Below, one piece after another: positions 29,735 through 39,026 of a stretch of 64,000 bases of DNA. Below the pieces are notes generated by a model, which saw only the letters and a list, made by a program, of their open reading frames with translations, searched no databases and was not told the origin of the DNA. Position 1 is the first letter of the stretch, and each line of letters starts with the position of its first letter. Source of the stretch: an uncultured Bacteroidales bacterium (GTDB lineage Bacteria > Bacteroidota > Bacteroidia > Bacteroidales > Bacteroidaceae); the NCBI GenBank assembly GCA_902779165.1, contig CACZAN010000024.1, positions 19,152 through 83,151 on the forward strand, in the 5' to 3' direction. A program made the translations under genes and the position numbers.

Positions 29735-30346
29735 ATGACAGACGAACTGAAAGATAAAGAAGAAATCCTCGAGAACGAGGAGAATACTGCAGCAGCCGCC
29801 ACGACAGAAGACGGTTGCGCAGCTGGCGACTTTGTCGCCACAGAACCCGCAGAACCCGCAGAACCCGCAGAGGCTGCTGCAGAGCTGACTCCCGAGCAGC
29901 TGCTGGCACAGGCAAAGGCCGAGATTGAGGAACTGAAGACGCAGGCCCTGTACAAGCAGGCCGAGTTCGAAAACTACCGCAAGCGCACCATCAAAGAGAA
30001 GGCGGAACTCATCCTAAACGGCTCGAAGTCAGCCGTTACTGCACTGCTGCCCATCGTAGATGATTTAGAGCGCGCATTGCCCTCGATGAAGAAGGCAGAG
30101 GACGTGGCAGCCGTAGCAGAAGGCGTGGAACTCATCTACCAGAAGTTCCTGAAGGCCTTGGCAGGTCTGGGCGTGAAACCCATCGACACCGAGGGCAAGG
30201 ACTTCGATGTGGACCTGCACGAGGCTGTGGCTCAGGTGCCTGGCGTGCCCGACGAACAGAAAGGGCGCGTCATAGACTGTATCGAAAAGGGCTATATGCT
30301 GAACGACCAGGTCATCCGACACGCCAAAGTGGCAGTCGGCATGTAA
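29735..30346 (+). CDS. grpE: GrpE nucleotide exchange factor
   Basis: Releases ADP from DnaK. The 203-residue protein has an acidic, repetitive N-terminal tail (Glu/Ala/Pro: a tandem GAACCCGCA repeat near 29845 encodes the EPA run), the long dimerising helix with [18 protein letters not shown], and the beta domain with [18 protein letters not shown] and [16 protein letters not shown]. It is followed by dnaJ after 15 bases; dnaK is not in the window. Confidence 0.95.
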   Translation: MTDELKDKEEILENEENTAAAATTEDGCAAGDFVATEPAEPAEPAEAAAELTPEQLLAQAKAEIEELKTQALYKQAEFENYRKRTIKEKAELILNGSKSAVTALLPIVDDLERALPSMKKAEDVAAVAEGVELIYQKFLKALAGLGVKPIDTEGKDFDVDLHEAVAQVPGVPDEQKGRVIDCIEKGYMLNDQVIRHAKVAVGM

Positions 30347-30361
30347 GGAAAGGAGGTAATT

Positions 30362-31491
30362 ATGGCAGACCAGAAACGAGATTATTACGAAGTACTGGGC
30401 GTCGCGAAGACCGCTACCGAACAGGAAATAAAGGCGGCCTACAAGAAGATGGCCATCAAATATCACCCCGACCGTCAGGGCGACAAGTCCGAGGCCGAGA
30501 AGAAGGAAGCCGAAGCCAAGTTCAAGGAGCGAGCGGTGGCTACCAGAATATGTCGATGGACGACATCTTCTCGCAGTTCGGCGACATCTTCAAGGATCTC
30601 TTCGGCGGCGGAGCCTCCTTCGGCGGAGATTTCAGCGACTTCGGCTTCGGAGGTTTCGGCGGAGGCTTCGGTGGAGGACGTGGAAAACCCCAGCACCACG
30701 GCGGAGACCTGCGGTTGAAGGTGAAGCTGACGCTGAAGGAATGCGCCACTGGCGTCACAAAGAAATTCAAGGTACGCAAGAAGGTGACCTGCACCCACTG
30801 CCACGGTACGGGTGCTGAGGGCGGTGCCAGCTCCACACAGACCTGCGGCACCTGCCACGGTACGGGCTATGTCATTCGTTCCCAGCGTTCTGTATTCGGA
30901 ATGATGCAGACGCAGGCCGTGTGTCCCGACTGTCAGGGCGAAGGCACCATCATCAAGAATAAATGCTCCTTCTGCGGTGGCACGGGCGTCACCACGGGTG
31001 ACGAAGTCGTAGAGGTGAAGATTCCTGCCGGCGTGGCCAACGGCATGGTGGTCAACGTCCCCGGCAAGGGCGACGCCGCTATTCACAACGGTGTGCCAGG
31101 CAGCATTCAGGTCTACGTGGAAGTGGAGCAGGACAAGGATTTCGTGCGACAGGACAAGGACATCATCTACAACCTGCTCATCGACGTGCCCACCGCAGCC
31201 CTCGGAGGCAATGTGGAAGTGCCCACACTCGACGGCAAGGTGAAGGTGAAGATTGACCCCGGCACACAGCCCGGCAAGGTGTTGCGCCTGCGCGGTAAGG
31301 GACTGCCCGCCATCCAGGGCTACGGCTACGGCAATGGCGACGAAATCATCAACATTTCTGTCTATGTCCCCGAAACCCTCTCCCGCGAGGAGAAGGAGGC
31401 CCTGGAGAAGATGCGCCAGAGCGACAACTTCCACCCGAACCAGAGCGTCAGAAGCCGTATCTTCAACAGATTCAAGCAGATGTTTGAATAA
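30362..31491 (+). pseudogene. dnaJ: dnaJ interrupted by an internal, frame-breaking deletion
   Basis: The first frame (from 30362) encodes the J domain through helix III, including YHPDRQ, and breaks down after AKFKE near 30527. The second frame (visible from about 30533; first ATG 30550) encodes [16 protein letters not shown], the Gly/Phe-rich part, four zinc-finger repeats ([32 protein letters not shown]) and the C-terminal substrate-binding domains. Compared with DnaJ of this group, about 35-40 residues are missing: J-domain helix IV and the start of the G/F region (the usual [20 protein letters not shown]-type segment). The frames differ so that the loss must be 3n+1 bases. Either a real mutation or a collapse in assembly at GC-rich sequence; the rest is undamaged, which favours a recent event or an artefact. 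Confidence 0.85.
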
Positions 31492-31535
31492 GACCCACCC
31501 CCAAACCCCTCCCGTAATGGAGGGGAGCAGATCCC
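31491..31535 (+). repeat. AGACCCA-type palindromic element between dnaJ and folC
   Basis: Begins AGACCCACCCCCAAA and contains the hairpin CCCCTCC-CGTAAT-GGAGGGG (31506-31525), ending AGATCCC. It fills the whole dnaJ-folC gap. Related copies lie in rimO and upstream of araA. Confidence 0.7.
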
Positions 31536-31536
31536 A

Positions 31537-32829
31537 ATGAACGCCTACCAATCAACTCTTGATTATCTTTATCATGCAGCCCCGTTGTTTCAGAACATCG
31601 GGGCTGGTGCCTATAAGGAGGGGCTCTCGACAACGCGTGCGCTGGACGAGCACTTCGGGCACCCTCACACCCGCTATCGCACCCTGCATGTGGCCGGTAC
31701 CAACGGCAAGGGCAGTGTCTCCTCGACGCTTGCTGCCATCCTCCAGTCGGCAGGCCTGAGGGTGGGGCTCTACACGTCGCCGCACCTGACGGACTTCCGT
31801 GAACGCATCCGTGTGAATGGCGAGATGATTCCTGAGCAGCGCGTGGTGGACTTCGTGGAGCAGGAACGTGCCTTCTTCGAGCCGCTGTATCCTTCTTTCT
31901 TCGAGCTGACCACCGCCCTGGCTTTCCTCTATTTCGCTGAGCAGCAGGTGGATGTGGCTGTCGTGGAGGTGGGCTTAGGCGGCCGCCTCGACTGCACGAA
32001 CATCATACGCCCTGACCTCGCTGTCATCACCAACATCAGCTTCGACCACCAGCAGTTCCTGGGCGACACGCTGCCCCTGATAGCCGCCGAGAAGGCAGGC
32101 ATCATCAAGGAGGGAGTGCCCGTCGTCGTGGGCGAGACCAACGGTCATGAGGAGGTGCGCGAGGTCTTCAGTCAGAAAGCTCAGGAGCTGCGTGCCCCGC
32201 TTCGTTTTGCCGACGAAGAGGAGTTTCCGCCCGTGGAGAGCGAGCTGAAAGGGGAGTACCAGCAGGCGAATATGCAGACCGTGCAGTGCGTCCTCTCGGA
32301 GTTGCAGAAGCAGCCTTTCTACGCCCCTCTGCTGACCCCAGAAACCGTAGGGTACGGACTGATGCATGTCATGGAACTTTCAGGACTGCGAGGCCGTTGG
32401 CAGGTACTTCAGGAACGTCCCCGGCTTATTTGTGATGCAGGTCATAATATTGCAGGAATACAATATGTTACATCGCAGTTGTTGAAGCAGCAGTACAATA
32501 CGCTTCGTGTGGTTTTTGGAATGGTGGATGATAAGGATTATTCCACCGCCGTAAGTCTGCTCTTGCAGCTTTGTCAGCGGCGCGTGGCGTTCTATTTCAC
32601 CCAGCCTTCCTGCGCCCGCGCGCTGTCCGCCGAAGTACTGGCAGAGGCCTTCCGCCAGCAGGCAGAAACTTCCTCCAAGAAACAGAAAGGCCCGCACCCT
32701 CAGGTGCAGACCTTCCGTGCTGTTTCCGATGCCCTGCAGGCCGCTCTCGCCGACTCTTCGGAGGATGACCTTATCTTTGTCGGCGGCAGTTGTTATGTCC
32801 TTGCAGATCTCTTTGCCGCACTCAGTTAA
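31537..32829 (+). CDS. folC: Bifunctional folylpolyglutamate synthase / dihydrofolate synthase
   Basis: Adds glutamate to dihydropteroate or to folates, an ATP-dependent Mur-ligase-like reaction. The 430-residue protein shows the P-loop HVAGTNGKGSVSST near residues 50-62, the omega loop VGLYTSPHLTDFRERI, FELTTALAFLYFAEQ, EVGLGGRLDCTNI, ITNISFDHQQFLG and AEKAGIIKEGVPVV. The C-terminal domain begins near residue 285 with LICDAGHNIAG. The start ATG 31537 comes directly after the AGACCCA element. No other folate genes are adjacent. Confidence 0.95.
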   Translation: MNAYQSTLDYLYHAAPLFQNIGAGAYKEGLSTTRALDEHFGHPHTRYRTLHVAGTNGKGSVSSTLAAILQSAGLRVGLYTSPHLTDFRERIRVNGEMIPEQRVVDFVEQERAFFEPLYPSFFELTTALAFLYFAEQQVDVAVVEVGLGGRLDCTNIIRPDLAVITNISFDHQQFLGDTLPLIAAEKAGIIKEGVPVVVGETNGHEEVREVFSQKAQELRAPLRFADEEEFPPVESELKGEYQQANMQTVQCVLSELQKQPFYAPLLTPETVGYGLMHVMELSGLRGRWQVLQERPRLICDAGHNIAGIQYVTSQLLKQQYNTLRVVFGMVDDKDYSTAVSLLLQLCQRRVAFYFTQPSCARALSAEVLAEAFRQQAETSSKKQKGPHPQVQTFRAVSDALQAALADSSEDDLIFVGGSCYVLADLFAALS

Positions 32830-32879
32830 ACATTATTTTCTTAAAAATAAGCATCCGAGGAAAAATAACTCTTTGAAAA

Positions 32880-32911
32880 TTTGGTCAATTCAGAGAATTG
32901 TCGTACCTTTG
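32880..32911 (+). promoter_or_regulatory. rpsP promoter (Bacteroidetes type)
   Basis: TTTG at 32880-32883, 20 bases, TACCTTTG at 32904-32911, followed by a 60-base leader to the rpsP start. Confidence 0.85.
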
Positions 32912-32971
32912 CGCCCGCTGTCACGAGATGGCAGCATAATTTCAAACCTATTAACTCATAATTAAACATTT

Positions 32972-33526
32972 ATGGCAACTAAAATCAGATTGCAACGACA
33001 TGGCCGTAAGGGCTACGCCTTCTACAGCATCGTCATTGCTGATGTAAGAGCTCCGCGCGACGGTAAGTTTACAGAAAAGATTGGTACCTACAACCCCAAC
33101 ACCAATCCTGCCACTGTAGATTTGAAATTCGATCGTGCCCTCTATTGGGTGGAGACGGGTGCTCAGCCCACGGACACCGTGCGCAACATCCTCTCCGGTG
33201 AAGGCGTTTACCTCATGAAGCACCTCCGTGGTGGCGTCAAGAAAGGCGCATTTGATGAGGCTACTGCCCAGGTAAAGTTCAACGCTTGGAAGGCTGACCG
33301 TCAGAAAGGCCTGAAGGCTGTTGAGGATAAGGTCGCTGCTGACAAGAAGGCCGCTGCTGCTGCCGCACTTGAAGCCGAGAAGAAGACCAATGAAGAGATC
33401 GCTAAGAAAGTAGCCGACAAGAAGGCTGCTGAGGCTGCTGCGAAAGCAGAGGCCGAGGCTGCTGCCCAGGCTGAAGCTACTGCAGAGGAACAACCCACAA
33501 CAGAGGAGGCTCCCGCAGAAGCTTAA
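32972..33526 (+). CDS. rpsP: 30S ribosomal protein S16 with long charged tail
   Basis: The first 80-90 residues are S16 ([50 protein letters not shown]). The remaining half (about 100-184) is an Ala/Lys/Glu-rich low-complexity tail, making the protein 184 residues against about 80-90 in Escherichia coli. Such extensions occur in Bacteroidetes S16; their role is unknown and they are probably helical or disordered. The gene is single, with its own strong promoter, rather than in an rpsP-rimM-trmD-rplS operon. Confidence 0.95.
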   Translation: MATKIRLQRHGRKGYAFYSIVIADVRAPRDGKFTEKIGTYNPNTNPATVDLKFDRALYWVETGAQPTDTVRNILSGEGVYLMKHLRGGVKKGAFDEATAQVKFNAWKADRQKGLKAVEDKVAADKKAAAAAALEAEKKTNEEIAKKVADKKAAEAAAKAEAEAAAQAEATAEEQPTTEEAPAEA

Positions 33527-33869
33527 ACCCAACTTCCAAAAATATACTTCTTTCCAAACAAACATACAGGGAGGCGTGGCTGTGAAGCTGCGCCTCTTCT
33601 GCGTTTTAGGCGGGAGAGAGTAGCTGCTCAGTCAAGGGGTGGAACGTAACTATTCAGCAATTGCTATATATCAGTTTTCTGTGCTTAGAACAAGGCCCGA
33701 ATAGCAGCGTATGGTGAGTTATTCTGTTTCTTGGAGGAAACATCATTTGTTAATTTAAGTAAAAATACGCCCTGCTAAGCACATTTCTACCTCCTGCGCG
33801 CGCGCAATTATATTAAAAAGTATTACCTTTGTGCCGTATTTGACAAGCAGAGTTTGCAAAACGAGACAA
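33527..33869. other. Intergenic region rpsP-rseC
   Basis: 343 bases with no gene I can support. A hairpin GAGGCG (33571-33576) with CGCCTC (33591-33596) may be a weak terminator for rpsP. An alternating GC tract of 10 bases lies at 33796-33805, in the place where the -33 element of the rseC promoter would be. The -7 element itself is at 33824. Confidence 0.6.
33824..33831 (+). promoter_or_regulatory. -7 element of the rseC-rnf promoter
   Basis: TACCTTTG at 33824-33831. It overlaps the GTG at 33831, so that codon cannot be the rseC start. No TTTG is present at the expected distance upstream; the position is taken by the alternating GC tract. Confidence 0.6.
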
Positions 33870-34292
33870 ATGGAACAGATAATCAGGCACAATGCTGTGG
33901 TGAAAGCTATTGATGGTCAGGCGGTTCGTGTGACCATTGTGCAGTCGTCGGCCTGTGGCGGCTGTGCAGCAAGGAAGATGTGCAATAGTGCCGAGGCCAA
34001 AGAGAAGGAAGTTGATGTCTTGACGCCTGATGCAGTCACCTATAGGGTGGGGCAGCAGGTGGTGCTCGAAGGGCGCCTTTCCGACGGGCGCACGGCTGCG
34101 ATTATTGCCTACGTACTGCCGTTGTTGGTGCTTCTGGTGGCACTGGTTCTGGGTATTCAGCTTTCAGGTAGCGAGACGGCTGGTGCTTTGTGGGCACTGG
34201 GCTCGGTGGCTGTGTATTACTTCCTCGTCTTCCTCTTCCTGCGTCAGCGTCTGCAGCAGCGTTTCTCGTTCAGAATCGGGGGAGCTAGCTGA
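33870..34292 (+). CDS. rseC: SoxR-reducing-system protein RseC-like
   Basis: A 140-residue membrane protein of the RseC/MucC family, often found with Rnf genes. An N-terminal cytoplasmic region has a cysteine cluster (SACGGCAARKMC) that may bind a metal or redox centre. Two membrane segments follow near 75-95 and 103-122 (AAIIAYVLPLLVLLVALVL; LGSVAVYYFLVFLFL). ATG 33870 was chosen since homologs begin near this methionine and the longer GTG start lies within the promoter. rnfB follows after 86 bases. Confidence 0.88.
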   Translation: MEQIIRHNAVVKAIDGQAVRVTIVQSSACGGCAARKMCNSAEAKEKEVDVLTPDAVTYRVGQQVVLEGRLSDGRTAAIIAYVLPLLVLLVALVLGIQLSGSETAGALWALGSVAVYYFLVFLFLRQRLQQRFSFRIGGAS

Positions 34293-34378
34293 TTCCCGAC
34301 ATCTCTAAATCACGAATTCTGAAATCTCGATAACTAAATAACTTAAAATACTCAATAACTCAAAAAACTTAAAAACTC

Positions 34379-35305
34379 ATGAATGTAATCCTGATTGCAG
34401 TGATTGTTCTCGGCGGCATCGGACTGGTGGCAGCGCTCATCCTGTTCCTTGCCGGCAAGAAATTCGCTGTTCATGAAGACGAGCGCATCGCGAAAGTGGC
34501 TGAGGTATTGCCACAGGCCAACTGCGGCGGCTGCGGCTTCCCGGGCTGCTCGGGTTTCGCTGGTGCCTGTGTGAAGGCTGCCGACAAAGGTTCGCTCGAA
34601 GGACTGCTCTGTCCCGTAGGCGGACAGCCTGTGATGGAGCAAGTGGCCGACATCCTCGGAATGAAGGCCGAGGCCAGTGCCCCGAAGGTGGCTGTCGTGC
34701 GCTGCAACGGCACCTGCGAGAGCCGTCCGCGTATCGCGGAGTTCGATGGCGCTCAGAGCTGTAAGGTGCAGCAGATGCTGGGCTCAGGCGAAACGGCCTG
34801 TGCCTACGGCTGCCTGGGCTGTGGCGACTGCGTGGCCGCCTGCCAGTTCGATGCTATCAGAATGAATCCCGAGACGGGTCTGCCCGAGGTGGACGAAGAG
34901 AAATGTACCGCTTGCGGTGCCTGCTCCAAGGCTTGTCCGCGCGGCATCATCGAGATTCGACTGAAAGGCCTGAAGAACCGCCGCGTCGTGGTGCTCTGCA
35001 ACAACAAGGACAAGGGAGCACAAACGCGCAAGGCTTGCTCCGTGGGATGCATCGCCTGCCAGAAGTGCGTGAAGGTCTGCAAGTTCGAGGCCATCACCGT
35101 GGATGCCAACCTCGCCCACATCGACGCCGAGAAGTGCAAGCTCTGTCGCAAGTGCGAGGACGAATGCCCGCAGAATGCCATCCACGCTTTCAACTTCCCG
35201 CCGAGGAAGCCAAAAGTGGAAGCACCTGTAGCAGATGCTCCTGCCGCTCCTGCCGTGAACCCCGTTCCCAATGTTGAACCCGCTAAAGAACAAGAAAAAG
35301 CATGA
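34379..35305 (+). CDS. rnfB: Rnf complex subunit RnfB
   Basis: Iron-sulfur subunit that takes electrons from ferredoxin for the ion-pumping ferredoxin:NAD oxidoreductase. The 308-residue protein has an N-terminal membrane anchor (3-25), the 4Fe-4S motif with Cys49, Cys52, Cys57 and a later cysteine (NCGGCGFPGCSG), and several ferredoxin-type CxxCxxCxxxC clusters (CLGCGDCVAACQ, CTACGACSKACP, CIACQKCVKVCK, CKLCRKCEDECP). A Pro/Ala/Glu tail ends it. Its stop overlaps the rnfC start by 4 bases (ATGA), giving coupling. Confidence 0.97.
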   Translation: MNVILIAVIVLGGIGLVAALILFLAGKKFAVHEDERIAKVAEVLPQANCGGCGFPGCSGFAGACVKAADKGSLEGLLCPVGGQPVMEQVADILGMKAEASAPKVAVVRCNGTCESRPRIAEFDGAQSCKVQQMLGSGETACAYGCLGCGDCVAACQFDAIRMNPETGLPEVDEEKCTACGACSKACPRGIIEIRLKGLKNRRVVVLCNNKDKGAQTRKACSVGCIACQKCVKVCKFEAITVDANLAHIDAEKCKLCRKCEDECPQNAIHAFNFPPRKPKVEAPVADAPAAPAVNPVPNVEPAKEQEKA

Positions 35306-36672
35306 AGACATTTAATATTGGCGGTGTTCATCCCGCAGAGAATAAGCTTTCAGCTGCCCAGCCCATCAAAGTAGCAGCAATCCCTAAACAGGCTGTCTTC
35401 TCGATGTTTCAGCACATCGGAGCTCCTGCCGTACCCGTCGTCAAGAAAGGCGACGAGGTGAAGGTCGGCACGCTGCTGGGCGAGGCCGGCAAGGGTCTCA
35501 GTGTTCCCGTCTTCTCCAGCGTCAGCGGCAAGGTCAACAAAGTGGATGCTGTGCTGGACAGCAGTGGCACCCGCCGCATGGCTGTCGTCGTTGATGTGGA
35601 AGGCGACGAATGGCTGGAGACCATCGACCGTTCGGACAAGCTCGTGACCATGAAGGATCTCGGCAATATCACCGCAGAGGAAGTAGTGAACCGAATCAAG
35701 GCTGCCGGCATCGTAGGTATGGGTGGCGCTACCTTCCCCACTGGCGTCAAGCTGATGCCTCCTCCCGGAACGAAGGCGGAGGCCATCATCGTCAATGCTG
35801 TAGAGTGCGAGCCTTATTTGACCGCTGATCATCGCCTGATGCTCGAGAAACCCGAGCAGATACTCGTAGGCATCCAACTCATCAAGCACGCCGTGAACTG
35901 CCCGAAGGCATACATCGGCATCGAGATGAACAAACCCGACGCCATCCATCTGCTGACGAACCTGTTGAAGGAAAAGGCAGCGCAGTATCCTGGTATTGAG
36001 GTCGTTCCTCTGAAGGTAAAGTACCCGCAGGGCGGCGAGAAACAGCTCATCGACGCCGTCATCGGCCGTCAGGTGCCTGCACCTCCTGCTCTGCCCATCA
36101 ACGTGGGTGCCATCGTTCAGAACGTGGGCACGGTGTATGCCATTTACGAAGCCGTGACGAAGAACAAGCCGCTGATCGAGCGCATCATCACCGTCACGGG
36201 TAAGAGCGTGAAGCAGCCCTCGAACTTCCTCGCACGCATCGGCACGCCCATGCAGCAGCTCATCGACGAGGCTGGCGGTCTGCCCGAAGATACGGGTAAG
36301 ATCATCGGCGGCGGTCCTATGATGGGACGTGCGCTGATGTCGCTCGAGGTGCCTGTCACCAAGGGCTCCAGCGGCCTGCTGCTGATGACTGAGAAGGAAA
36401 GCCGTCGCGGAGAGGTATCGCCCTGCATCCGCTGTGCCAAGTGTGTCAGTGCCTGCCCCATGGGTCTCGAACCCTACCTCCTCGCTTCCTACACCCGCCT
36501 GAAGGACTGGGACGGCTGCGAGAAGAACGACGTTACCTCCTGCATCGAGTGCGGTTCCTGCGCCTTCACCTGCCCCTCCAACCGTCCGCTGCTCGACAAT
36601 ATCCGCGTGGCCAAGCAGACTGTCATGGGCATCATCAAGGCAAGGCACATGGAGAGTATAACTAAAAAATAG
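35302..36672 (+). CDS. rnfC: Rnf complex subunit RnfC
   Basis: Peripheral NADH- and FMN-binding subunit with two 4Fe-4S clusters. The 456 residues show the Nqo1-like region (GIVGMGGATFPTGVKL, AVECEPYLTADHRLM) and two cluster motifs near the end: CIRCAKCVSACP and CIECGSCAFTCP. Start ATG 35302 overlaps rnfB. A 169-base gap with an inverted repeat separates it from rnfD. Confidence 0.97.
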   Translation: MKTFNIGGVHPAENKLSAAQPIKVAAIPKQAVFSMFQHIGAPAVPVVKKGDEVKVGTLLGEAGKGLSVPVFSSVSGKVNKVDAVLDSSGTRRMAVVVDVEGDEWLETIDRSDKLVTMKDLGNITAEEVVNRIKAAGIVGMGGATFPTGVKLMPPPGTKAEAIIVNAVECEPYLTADHRLMLEKPEQILVGIQLIKHAVNCPKAYIGIEMNKPDAIHLLTNLLKEKAAQYPGIEVVPLKVKYPQGGEKQLIDAVIGRQVPAPPALPINVGAIVQNVGTVYAIYEAVTKNKPLIERIITVTGKSVKQPSNFLARIGTPMQQLIDEAGGLPEDTGKIIGGGPMMGRALMSLEVPVTKGSSGLLLMTEKESRRGEVSPCIRCAKCVSACPMGLEPYLLASYTRLKDWDGCEKNDVTSCIECGSCAFTCPSNRPLLDNIRVAKQTVMGIIKARHMESITKK

Positions 36673-36700
36673 ACTCGCGCAGCGCGCGAGCGGGGTTTAA

Positions 36701-36806
36701 AAGTTTATGGTTTAAAGTTTAATGTAGATACCTTTGAACCAAAAAACTTAACTGATAATTCCGCAAGCCGCAGAGCGATACTCATTAAACTTCAAACCTC
36801 AAACTT
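36701..36806. repeat. AT-rich inverted repeat between rnfC and rnfD
   Basis: Arms 36701-36724 (starts AAGTTTATGGTTTAAAG) and 36783-36806 pair at 21 of 24 positions. The loop has a -7-like TACCTTTG at 36729-36736, so it could provide an internal promoter for rnfDGEA. A separate GC hairpin CTCGCGC-AGC-GCGCGAG precedes it at 36674-36690. Confidence 0.8.
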
Positions 36807-36841
36807 TAATCTTTAAACTGCGGGCTTTGCCTGCTCAAAAT

Positions 36842-37819
36842 ATGAAACCCATCATTTCCCTTTCCCCCCACGTCCACGGCGGCGACTCGGTGCAGAAGAA
36901 CATGTATGGCGTGTGCATCGCGCTCGTTCCTGCCCTCGTTGCCTCGTTGTATTTCTTCGGCGTGGGTTCTGCCATCGTCCTTGCTACATCGGTGGCTGCG
37001 TGTGTGCTCTTCGAGTGGGCTATCACACGCTTCATCCTGGGTCGTGAGAAGCTGACCATCTGCGACGGCAGTGCCGTGCTGACAGGTCTGCTCCTTGGCT
37101 TCAACCTGCCCTCGAACCTACCCATTTGGATTATTATCATCGGTGCCCTCGTGGCCATCGGCGTCGGTAAACTGACGTTCGGTGGTCTGGGCTGCAATCC
37201 CTTCAATCCCGCTCTCGTAGGACGTGTGTTCCTGCTCATCTCCTTCCCAGTGCAGATGACGACGTGGCCTGTCAGCGGTCAGCTGGGATATGTGGACGTG
37301 GAGACGGGTGCTACGCCCCTCTTCATCATGAAGGAAGCTATCAAAACTGGCGATGCCAGCCTGCTAAACCAGTTACCCTCGTCCTTGGATATGCTGCTTG
37401 GTCAGACGGGCGGTTCGCTGGGTGAAATCAGCGCCCTCTGCCTGCTCATTGGCTGTGTCTATATGCTATGCCGCAAGATTATCACTTGGCACATCCCCGT
37501 GAGTATTCTCGGAACAGTCTTCGTGCTCGCAGGACTCTTCCACCTCATCGACCCCAGCTATGCCAACCCTGTGCAGGTCATCCTCTCGGGCGGTCTGATG
37601 CTCGGTGCCTGCTTCATGGCTACGGACTATGTCACCTCGCCCATGACTGCTAAGGGCCAGCTCATCTACGGCGTTGCCATCGGTGTGCTGACAGTGCTCA
37701 TCCGCGACTTCGGCAGTTATCCCGAGGGCATGAGCTTCGCCATTCTCATCATGAACGGCTTCACTCCGCTCATAAACACCTATGTCAAACCTAAACGCTT
37801 CGGGGAGGTAAAGAAATGA
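36842..37819 (+). CDS. rnfD: Rnf complex subunit RnfD
   Basis: Integral membrane subunit, homolog of NqrB, with covalently bound FMN. The 325-residue protein contains 8-10 hydrophobic segments, the NP-rich stretch GLGCNPFNPALVGRVF, and the flavinylation motif VETGATPL, where the threonine receives FMN. ATG 36842 gives MKPIISLSPHVHGGDSVQ, the usual family start; the TTG at 36827 would add five residues. It overlaps rnfG by 4 bases. Confidence 0.95.
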   Translation: MKPIISLSPHVHGGDSVQKNMYGVCIALVPALVASLYFFGVGSAIVLATSVAACVLFEWAITRFILGREKLTICDGSAVLTGLLLGFNLPSNLPIWIIIIGALVAIGVGKLTFGGLGCNPFNPALVGRVFLLISFPVQMTTWPVSGQLGYVDVETGATPLFIMKEAIKTGDASLLNQLPSSLDMLLGQTGGSLGEISALCLLIGCVYMLCRKIITWHIPVSILGTVFVLAGLFHLIDPSYANPVQVILSGGLMLGACFMATDYVTSPMTAKGQLIYGVAIGVLTVLIRDFGSYPEGMSFAILIMNGFTPLINTYVKPKRFGEVKK

Positions 37820-38424
37820 AAAAGCTACCATCAACACTTCCGAATATGCTCATCGTGCTGACCCTCATCTCGGTCATCGCAGCTGGAGCATTGGCCTATG
37901 TGAACAAGATCACAGCAGGTCCCATCGAAGAGAATAAAGCCCGCACTCTGGCCGAAGGTATAAATACTGTGCTGGGCGTTTCAGGCGCCCAGGTCCAGGA
38001 AACCAAGACCGTGCAGGATGCCAACGGCAACGATGTCATCATTTATGCAACTGATAAGGGCGTTGCCGTGCAAGCCATTGATCCCAATGGCTTTGGAGGC
38101 AAATTGAGCGTGCTCGTCGGTTTCGATGACGAGGGGGCCATCAAGGGCTACACCGTCCTCGAACATGCCGAAACCCCCGGCCTCGGAGCCAAGGCTGGTT
38201 CCTGGTTCCAAAAGGGAGAGAAGGGTGACATCATTGGCAAGAATCCAGGCCAGAAGGAGTTGACTGTCAGTAAGGACGGTGGCGAAGTGGATGCCATCAC
38301 CGCTTCCACCATCACCTCCCGTGCCTTTCTCCGCGCCGTCAATGTTGCCTTCCACGCCTATGCCGGAGCAAGTGCATCGGACGGCCAGACAGGTGCAAGT
38401 CAACAACAACAACCTAAAAACTAA
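37816..38424 (+). CDS. rnfG: Rnf complex subunit RnfG
   Basis: Membrane-anchored flavoprotein subunit, related to NqrC. The 202 residues begin with a membrane segment (NMLIVLTLISVIAAGALAYV) and a periplasmic FMN-binding domain with GFGGKLSVLVGFDDEG, HAETPGLGAK and the flavinylation site DAITASTITSRAF, threonine as the acceptor. ATG 37816 overlaps the rnfD stop (ATGA). A short Gln/Ser-rich tail ends it. Confidence 0.95.
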   Translation: MKKLPSTLPNMLIVLTLISVIAAGALAYVNKITAGPIEENKARTLAEGINTVLGVSGAQVQETKTVQDANGNDVIIYATDKGVAVQAIDPNGFGGKLSVLVGFDDEGAIKGYTVLEHAETPGLGAKAGSWFQKGEKGDIIGKNPGQKELTVSKDGGEVDAITASTITSRAFLRAVNVAFHAYAGASASDGQTGASQQQQPKN

Positions 38425-38436
38425 GGAGAAACGACT

Positions 38437-39021
38437 ATGAAATATTTCAAGATTTTATGGAACGGCATCCTCAAGGAGAACCCGACCTTCGTCCTTCTCC
38501 TGGGTATGTGCCCCACGCTGGGAACCACTTCCAGCGCCATTAACGGTATGTCGATGGGTCTGGCCACCATGGCGGTGCTCATCTTTTCCAACCTCATCAT
38601 CTCGTGCATCAAGAGCCTTGTGCCCGACATGGTTCGCATTCCATCGTACATCGTCGTGATTGCCAGCCTTGTCACCGCTTTGCAGATGATCATGCAAGCT
38701 TTCACACCGGAGGTGTATAAGACCCTCGGTCTGTTCATCCCACTGATAGTGGTGAACTGCATTATCCTTGGTCGTGCTGAAGCCTTTGCAGCCAAGAACG
38801 GTCCTGTGGAGAGTCTCTTCGACGGTATCGGAATTGGTCTCGGTTTCACCATCGCCCTGACGCTCCTCGGCGGCATCCGTGAACTTCTGGGCACCGGCAA
38901 GCTCTTCAATATGACTATCTACAGCGAGAACTATGGCATGCTCCTCTTCGTCCTCGCTCCCGGAGCCTTCATCGCGCTGGGTTATCTAATCGCAGTTGTT
39001 AAGAAAGTAGCAAAGATTTAA
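38437..39021 (+). CDS. rnfE: Rnf complex subunit RnfE
   Basis: A 194-residue integral membrane subunit related to NqrD, with six hydrophobic segments, starting FKILWNGILKENPTFVLLLG. RnfE and RnfA form a pseudo-symmetric pair carrying a shared iron-sulfur site; LLGMCPTLG holds the family cysteine. It lies 12 bases after rnfG and 5 before rnfA. Confidence 0.95.
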   Translation: MKYFKILWNGILKENPTFVLLLGMCPTLGTTSSAINGMSMGLATMAVLIFSNLIISCIKSLVPDMVRIPSYIVVIASLVTALQMIMQAFTPEVYKTLGLFIPLIVVNCIILGRAEAFAAKNGPVESLFDGIGIGLGFTIALTLLGGIRELLGTGKLFNMTIYSENYGMLLFVLAPGAFIALGYLIAVVKKVAKI

Positions 39022-39026
39022 TAACT

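Noticed and set aside
30550-31491. Independent short DnaJ-like gene lacking the J domain
   Set aside because: The part just before its ATG (GGYQN) still reads as DnaJ in the same frame and the J domain lies directly upstream, so this is one broken gene.
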